Shown here piece by piece: positions 6,559 through 10,368 of a stretch of DNA of 10,368 bases. The DNA lies in assembly GCA_944382025.1 (NCBI GenBank), contig CALWMQ010000150.1, positions 1 to 10,368 of the forward strand, read 5' to 3'. A program made the translations under genes and the position numbers. The stretch's first letter is position 1, and each line of letters opens with the position of its first letter. Origin of the DNA: an uncultured Clostridia bacterium. GTDB lineage: Bacteria; Bacillota; Clostridia; Oscillospirales; Acutalibacteraceae. The notes beneath the pieces are model-generated. The model saw only the letters and a list, made by a program, of their open reading frames with translations. It made no database searches and was not told where the DNA came from.

Positions 6559-9156
6559 TTATTGAACAACCAGGTGATCTTGATCCAAGTCTACCGTCAG
6601 CACAGTACCAGGCAGCAAATCCCCAGCAATAATGCGGCGCCCGATCAGGGTTTCCACCTGCCGTTGAATAAATCGGCGCAGAGGACGCGCGCCATAAACC
6701 GGGTCATACCCGTTGTCCACAATATAGGTTTTAGCGGCTTCGGTCACCCGGCAGCTAAGCTGCTGATCCTCCAGCCTTTTATTCAGGCCGGCTATCAGTA
6801 GATCCACAATTTGGGTGATATCCGCTTTGGTCAAAGGCTTGTAGAATACAATTTCATCCAATCGGTTAAGGAACTCCGGCCGGAAGGAATGTTTCAGCAA
6901 TCCTTCCACCTCTTCCTTGGCCTGAGGGGTAATCTCTCCGGCTTGATCAATGCCGTCCAGAAGATATTGAGACCCCAGGTTAGAGGTCAGGATAATAATG
7001 GTGTTTTTGAAGTCCACCGTCCGGCCTTGGGAATCGGTAATCCGTCCATCATCCAGGACTTGGAGGAGCACATTGAACACATCGGGATGGGCTTTTTCCA
7101 CCTCATCGAACAGCACAACCGAGTATGGCTTGCGGCGAACCGCTTCGGTGAGTTGGCCGCCTTCCTCATATCCCACATAGCCGGGAGGCGCCCCGATCAG
7201 CCGGGAAACGGAATATTTCTCCATATACTCGGTCATGTCAATACGGATGATGTTCCGCTCATCGTCAAACAGGCATTCCGCCAGGGCTTTGGCCAGTTCG
7301 GTTTTTCCTACGCCGGTTGGCCCCAGGAACAAGAAGGATCCGATTGGACGGTTGGGATCCTGAATCCCGGCCCGAGACCGGATAATCGCTTCGGTAACCT
7401 TGGTCACCGCCTCGTCCTGCCCGATCACCCGTTGATGGAGGATGTCTTCCAAATGCAGAAGTTTTTCTTTATCGCCCTCCATCAGCTTGGCCACCGGGAT
7501 ACCGGTCCAGCGTTCAATAATCCGGGCGATTTCCTCATCGGTAACCTTATCCCGCAGCAAGCTGTTTTTGCGGGTGGATTCCTCCGCCAGGCGCTCTTCC
7601 GCTTCCAGCTGTTTTTGCAGTTCCGGCAGCTTGCCGTATTTCAGTTCGGCGGCTTTGTTCAGGTCATAATCCTGCTGGGCTTTTTCAATCTGCTGGTTAA
7701 CCGTTTCTATCTGCTCCCGCAAGGACTGGACTTTGCCAATAGCCGCTTTTTCATTCTCCCATTTGGCTTTCATGGAATTGAACTGCTCCCGCATCTCGGC
7801 CAGTTCCTTCCGGATCTCAGCCAGATGTTCCTGGGACAGGGCGTCTTTTTCTTTTTTAAGAGCGGCCTCCTCAATTTCATGCTGGATAATCTTCCGCTGG
7901 ATAACATCCAGTTCGGTAGGCATGGAATCAATCTCGGTGCGGATCATAGCGCAGGCCTCATCGATCAGGTCGATAGCCTTGTCAGGAAGGAAACGGTCGG
8001 TAATATACCGGTTGGACAGGGTGGCGGCGGCAATAATGGCCTGATCCTGGATTTTTACCCCATGATACACCTCGTACCGCTCTTTCAGCCCTCGGAGGAT
8101 GGCAATCGTGTCCTCCACTGTCGGCTCGTTTACCATTACCGGTTGGAACCGACGCTCCAGGGCATGATCTTTTTCAATATATTGGCGGTATTCGTCCAGG
8201 GTCGTAGCACCGATACAATGCAGCTCACCCCGGGCCAGCATGGGTTTCAGCAGGTTACCGGCATCCATACTGCCTTCGGTTTTGCCCGCACCTACAATGG
8301 TGTGGATCTCATCGATAAACAGGATGATACGGCCCTCGCTCTTCTTGATTTCCTGGAGCACCGCTTTCAGGCGTTCCTCAAACTCGCCCCGGAACTTGGC
8401 GCCGGCAATCAGGGAACCCATGTCCAAAGAGAAAATGGTTTTGTCCTGTAGGCTGTGGGGAACATCTCCCCGGACAATCCGCTGTGCCAAGCCCTCTGCG
8501 ATGGCGGTTTTGCCGACGCCCGGCTCGCCGATGAGAACCGGGTTGTTTTTGGTTTTTCTGGAAAGGATGCGGATCACGTTCCGGATCTCGTCATCCCGGC
8601 CGATAACCGGATCCAGTTTCTGGCTCCGGGCCCGCTCTACCAGATCGGTACCATATTTCCCCAGAGCGTCATAAGTGGATTCGGGGCTGTCGCTGGTGAC
8701 CCGGGTATTGCCCCGAACCTTCATCAGCGCTCCCAGCACATCGTTTTTATTCAGGTTGTATTTGCGGAACAGCTTTTGCAGGGTATCATTGGCGTTATCC
8801 AGCAGGCATAAAAAGATATGCTCCACCGAAACATATTCGTCCTTCATCTTCTCAGCCGTGCGCTCCGCGGCGGTCAGCACTTTGTCCACATCACCGGAAA
8901 CATAGATTTTCCCGGCTTCCCGCCCGGAACCGGTCACTGAAGGCAGCCCATTGACTGCCTGAACCGCATCGGCTTCCATCTGTTCCGCCGGCAGGCCCAT
9001 TTTCAGCAGGAGCTGTGGGATCAGTCCCTGTTCCTGGGTCAGCAGGGCGGCCAGAAGATGTTCTTCCTCCATCTGCATATTTTGATGTTCAACCGTCATG
9101 TTTTGAGCTTCCTGGATGGCTTCCAGGGATTTTTGGGTAAATTTTTGGGCATTCAT
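6559..9156 (-). CDS. clpB: ATP-dependent protein disaggregase ClpB
   Basis: Hexameric AAA+ chaperone that pulls polypeptides out of aggregates with DnaK/DnaJ/GrpE. At 865 aa it is full length. The Clp N domain spans ~1-148. NBD1 has Walker A GEPGVGKT (210-217), the pore-loop region AGAKFRGEFE (251-260), Walker B IILFIDE (277-283) and HALERRF (331-337) with the arginine finger region. The coiled-coil M domain (about 405-530), rich in Glu/Lys/Gln, separates ClpB from ClpA and from the shorter-M ClpC. NBD2 has Walker A GPTGVGKT (612-619), pore loop GYVGYEEGG (659-667), Walker B VVLFDE (680-685), sensor 1 TSNLGS (724-729) and sensor 2 GARPLRR (822-828). All catalytic residues are intact. The start at 9156 is set by GGAGGG 6 nt upstream; the frame stays open to 9246 but has no such site. 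CIRCE at 9289-9315 indicates HrcA heat-shock control; the gene is monocistronic. Confidence 0.98.
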   Translation of the reverse strand: MNAQKFTQKSLEAIQEAQNMTVEHQNMQMEEEHLLAALLTQEQGLIPQLLLKMGLPAEQMEADAVQAVNGLPSVTGSGREAGKIYVSGDVDKVLTAAERTAEKMKDEYVSVEHIFLCLLDNANDTLQKLFRKYNLNKNDVLGALMKVRGNTRVTSDSPESTYDALGKYGTDLVERARSQKLDPVIGRDDEIRNVIRILSRKTKNNPVLIGEPGVGKTAIAEGLAQRIVRGDVPHSLQDKTIFSLDMGSLIAGAKFRGEFEERLKAVLQEIKKSEGRIILFIDEIHTIVGAGKTEGSMDAGNLLKPMLARGELHCIGATTLDEYRQYIEKDHALERRFQPVMVNEPTVEDTIAILRGLKERYEVYHGVKIQDQAIIAAATLSNRYITDRFLPDKAIDLIDEACAMIRTEIDSMPTELDVIQRKIIQHEIEEAALKKEKDALSQEHLAEIRKELAEMREQFNSMKAKWENEKAAIGKVQSLREQIETVNQQIEKAQQDYDLNKAAELKYGKLPELQKQLEAEERLAEESTRKNSLLRDKVTDEEIARIIERWTGIPVAKLMEGDKEKLLHLEDILHQRVIGQDEAVTKVTEAIIRSRAGIQDPNRPIGSFLFLGPTGVGKTELAKALAECLFDDERNIIRIDMTEYMEKYSVSRLIGAPPGYVGYEEGGQLTEAVRRKPYSVVLFDEVEKAHPDVFNVLLQVLDDGRITDSQGRTVDFKNTIIILTSNLGSQYLLDGIDQAGEITPQAKEEVEGLLKHSFRPEFLNRLDEIVFYKPLTKADITQIVDLLIAGLNKRLEDQQLSCRVTEAAKTYIVDNGYDPVYGARPLRRFIQRQVETLIGRRIIAGDLLPGTVLTVDLDQDHLVVQ

Positions 9157-9263
9157 AAAAATCCCTCCTTTATGGCGCTGGTGGCACGGCCATTTTCCCA
9201 TAACGCCGCTGGTTTCACCTATCAGCGTATTCAGTATACGAAACAAATAAGAACAGAAAAAGG

Positions 9264-9292
9264 ATAGTATGTGAATAAATTGTAAATGTTAG
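9264..9292 (-). promoter_or_regulatory. Candidate clpB promoter overlapping CIRCE
   Basis: On the minus strand, CTAACA (9287-9292, 4 of 6 to -35) and TACTAT (9264-9269, 4 of 6 to -10) are 17 nt apart, and the -35 lies partly inside the CIRCE arm, as expected for HrcA repression. An alternative is the better -10 TATACT at 9233-9238, but its -35 region is poor and it lies about 50 bp from CIRCE. The leader would be about 70-100 nt. Confidence 0.4.
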
Positions 9293-9315
9293 CACTCTTT
9301 ATATTCGAGTGCTAA
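9289..9315. promoter_or_regulatory. CIRCE element (HrcA operator) upstream of clpB
   Basis: TTAGCACTC (9289-9297), a 9-nt spacer, and GAGTGCTAA (9307-9315) match the CIRCE consensus in every position. HrcA binds this repeat and represses class I heat-shock genes until heat or misfolded protein reduces HrcA activity. The only gene running away from it within the window is clpB, 133 nt away on the minus strand. Confidence 0.97.
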
Positions 9316-9371
9316 CGCTGGAGGGGGATTCACAGTAAAGGGCCGGGCACTGCTGAAAAATGGCAAAAGAA

Positions 9372-9433
9372 AACCTGCTGACACCGAAGAAGGGGACGGA
9401 TGGCGGCCCACAGCGGAAAAGCATCAGCAGGTT
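9372..9433 (-). terminator. Possible terminator: 10-bp stem with large loop and T-rich exit
   Basis: AACCTGCTGA (9372-9381) pairs perfectly with TCAGCAGGTT (9424-9433) across a 42-nt loop. On the minus strand the stem runs straight into TTTTCTTTTG, as an intrinsic terminator would, and it lies about 85 nt past the stop of the DUF2284 gene. The large loop is unusual for a terminator, so it may instead be part of a structured RNA or a repeat element. It also separates that gene from CIRCE and clpB. Confidence 0.45.
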
Positions 9434-9443
9434 GTTCATATAC

Positions 9444-9500
9444 CGGGGATTGCGCAGGGACGCCGCCCCTGCAACCCCGCCGCCTTTTGAAAAAGGCGGG
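9444..9500. repeat. Pair of GC-rich hairpins, candidate dispersed intergenic repeat
   Basis: Two adjacent inverted repeats are visible. The first pairs GCAGGG (9454-9459) with CCCTGC (9467-9472), with an outer stem CGGGG (9444-9448) against CCCCG (9475-9479). The second pairs CCGCCTTT (9480-9487) with AAAGGCGG (9492-9499) around TGAA. Neither is followed by a T-run, which argues against simple terminators. The pattern resembles palindromic intergenic repeats I recall from clostridial gut genomes, but only one copy is in this window, so repetition is not shown. Confidence 0.4.
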
Positions 9501-9518
9501 CGAAAACTTCCCTTTCTT

Positions 9519-10061
9519 CTAAAACAAAAACGCGCCGAAATAGGTGACAGTATTGGCTCCATTGATGTATTTCATGCCGCAGCGGGATGCCAGGGTAGAC
9601 ACATTGATGCAATAGGCCTCAGGGGAAGAAAGCATTTTATCCGGCATACGGCAGGGCTGATTGTCAGCCTTAGCACACACTTTGCAGCGGGTGCATCCTC
9701 CCGCGGTCAGCATCAAATACGGAGGCAGCAGAGGCGCCAGCGCTTTCTCGATAGCGTCGGAAACCGCGGCATGCTCCCGGCTGGCCGCCTGCATACCTTC
9801 CACGTCAAAAGAATCTTCCAGGTTTCCGACTGTTTGGTACACCAGGATGTGGGAATAGGATTTCGCTTTGGCAATCAAGTCTTCCGGATCCCCCACATAA
9901 GGAGGGCAGGCCCAATTTTTACCGTAGGCTCCGCAAAAGTTAGCGGCGCAGCAGTCCCGCAAGTGCGTATCGAAGGGAATTTGCGCGGTTTCAATGACCG
10001 CCGCCTTAAACGCACCCTTTTCCATACATATGGATGCCAATTGTTGATGATCCATGACCAT
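9519..10061 (-). CDS. DUF2284 family Cys-rich putative metal-binding protein
   Basis: 180-aa cytoplasmic protein with 11 cysteines in the arrangement of the DUF2284 (predicted metal-binding) family. An N-terminal cluster reads C37-C38-x4-C43-G-x-Y, then WACPP (C52); a second cluster reads C123-x2-C126-x2-C129-x7-C137, much like a ferredoxin [4Fe-4S] loop. The C-terminal part (SPEAYCINVSTLA) also fits the family. No signal peptide or membrane segment is seen. An iron-sulphur or other metal role is therefore likely, but no reaction is established for the family that I know of. ATG 10061 has AAGGG 7 nt upstream; a second ATG at 10055 is possible. The gene stands alone: no partner gene is adjacent, and I could not identify a convincing promoter. 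The TAG stop is at 9519, followed by the structured intergenic stretch before clpB. Confidence 0.88.
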   Translation of the reverse strand: MVMDHQQLASICMEKGAFKAAVIETAQIPFDTHLRDCCAANFCGAYGKNWACPPYVGDPEDLIAKAKSYSHILVYQTVGNLEDSFDVEGMQAASREHAAVSDAIEKALAPLLPPYLMLTAGGCTRCKVCAKADNQPCRMPDKMLSSPEAYCINVSTLASRCGMKYINGANTVTYFGAFLF

Positions 10062-10325
10062 TTCCGATCCCTTCCGGACGGTTGCTCTCAGGACGTTGCG
10101 AAACTCCTTATGCCAACGTACCGGTTATGCGCCGTCCTTTTGTAAAATATACAACAGGCGATTCTTCCCAAGTGTCTATAGGGAAGGCACAGGACGATAT
10201 AAGGCTTAGACAGAGGATGACTGCCCTAAAAACGCCTTTTTACCTGTTGGAGAATTTGCAGCGGTATCCCCGCCAAAGGTTTCTGATACAGCACAGGCCG
10301 CCCTATGGGCGGCCTGCCGGCAAAG
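10062..10325. other. Non-coding stretch upstream of the DUF2284 gene
   Basis: No convincing reading frame on either strand. Besides the hairpin at 10294-10316 it holds two small nested inverted repeats: CTTCCC (10164-10169) with GGGAAG (10181-10186), and TGTCTA (10173-10178) with TAGACA (10207-10212); the two overlap, so they cannot both form as single stems. It should contain the promoter of the minus-strand DUF2284 gene, but I found no -35/-10 pair with good spacing (TATATT near 10147-10152 lacks a -35). Confidence 0.5.
10294..10316. terminator. 10-bp GC-rich hairpin, possible terminator
   Basis: CAGGCCGCCC (10294-10303) pairs perfectly with GGGCGGCCTG (10307-10316) around a 3-nt loop (TAT). 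It is terminator-like in stem and loop but lacks a clear T-run on either side (CCGGCAAAG on plus, TGCTGTATC on minus). It lies 10 nt beyond a possible minus-strand stop at 10326. Confidence 0.45.
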
Positions 10326-10367
10326 CTATACCAATGTTTCAATCCCGTTCCTGGGTTCAGGGCCGCA
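10326..10367 (-). CDS. Possible C-terminal end of a gene entering from the right edge
   Basis: On the minus strand one frame is open from the window edge for 13 codons, ending in TAG at 10326 (tail EPRNGIETLV). The next frame is open for longer, well past the hairpin, so the choice rests only on the hairpin sitting just after this stop. The fragment is too short to identify and may not be coding. Confidence 0.2.
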   Translation of the reverse strand, partial: CGPEPRNGIETLV

Positions 10368-10368
10368 G

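Noticed and set aside
6811..8451. 546-codon open frame on the plus strand, antisense to clpB
   Set aside because: It lies wholly inside clpB in another frame, has no ribosome binding site or promoter, and its translation is low-complexity (rich in Gln, Phe, Gly, Leu) with no known motif. It is explained by clpB codon bias.
9157..9246. 30-residue N-terminal extension of clpB
   Set aside because: The frame is open but the ribosome binding site and family N-terminus (MNAQKFTQKSLEAI) both place the start at 9156; the extension covers the leader and a possible -10.
10062..10260. Possible riboswitch or leader upstream of the DUF2284 gene
   Set aside because: Only short, mutually exclusive inverted repeats are present and I recognise no conserved riboswitch core.

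Overview
The window looks like chromosomal core and near-core DNA from a Gram-positive Firmicute, most likely a moderately GC-rich gut-type clostridium. The evidence is: strong AGGAGG-type ribosome binding sites; sigma-A promoters with near-consensus -35/-10 boxes; a perfect CIRCE heat-shock operator; a GntR (YtrA-type)/ABC cassette; and a clostridial-looking GNAT protein. The placement is inferred from gene style, not from a search. I see no insertion sequence, prophage, CRISPR array, rRNA or tRNA.

Layout. 1-939 (+) is the 3' two-thirds or so of aspS, entering from the left edge and ending ahead of a 22-bp hairpin terminator (982-1028). From the other side, 4654 down to 1150 (-) is a compact three-gene operon: a YtrA-type GntR repressor, an ABC ATPase (4-nt overlap) and a large polytopic permease with a ~370-residue extracytoplasmic C-terminal region (1-nt overlap). 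Its promoter (4722-4751) is near consensus, and a near-perfect palindrome (4693-4719) covers the predicted transcription start, so the repressor probably controls its own operon. The start sites are coupled, so the three proteins are probably made together, as in the Bacillus ytr operon, a cell-envelope-stress ABC system.

5719-4952 (-) is a GNAT acetyltransferase. It is divergent from 5947-6393 (+), a small unrecognised two-helix membrane protein. Each has its own good promoter in the 5726-5946 gap. A hairpin at 6514-6555 terminates both that gene and the convergent clpB.

9156-6559 (-) is full-length clpB, with a perfect CIRCE element at 9289-9315, so the disaggregase is placed in the HrcA regulon. 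Upstream lies a structured non-coding stretch (9372-9500) that follows a DUF2284-type Cys-rich putative metal/Fe-S protein (10061-9519, -). The last ~300 bases are mostly non-coding; a 10-bp hairpin (10294-10316) may terminate a minus-strand gene entering from the right edge.

I found no clearly new system. The best candidates for follow-up are the self-regulated GntR/ABC/large-permease operon, the unknown 148-aa membrane protein with its strong promoter, and the structured intergenic DNA upstream of clpB.
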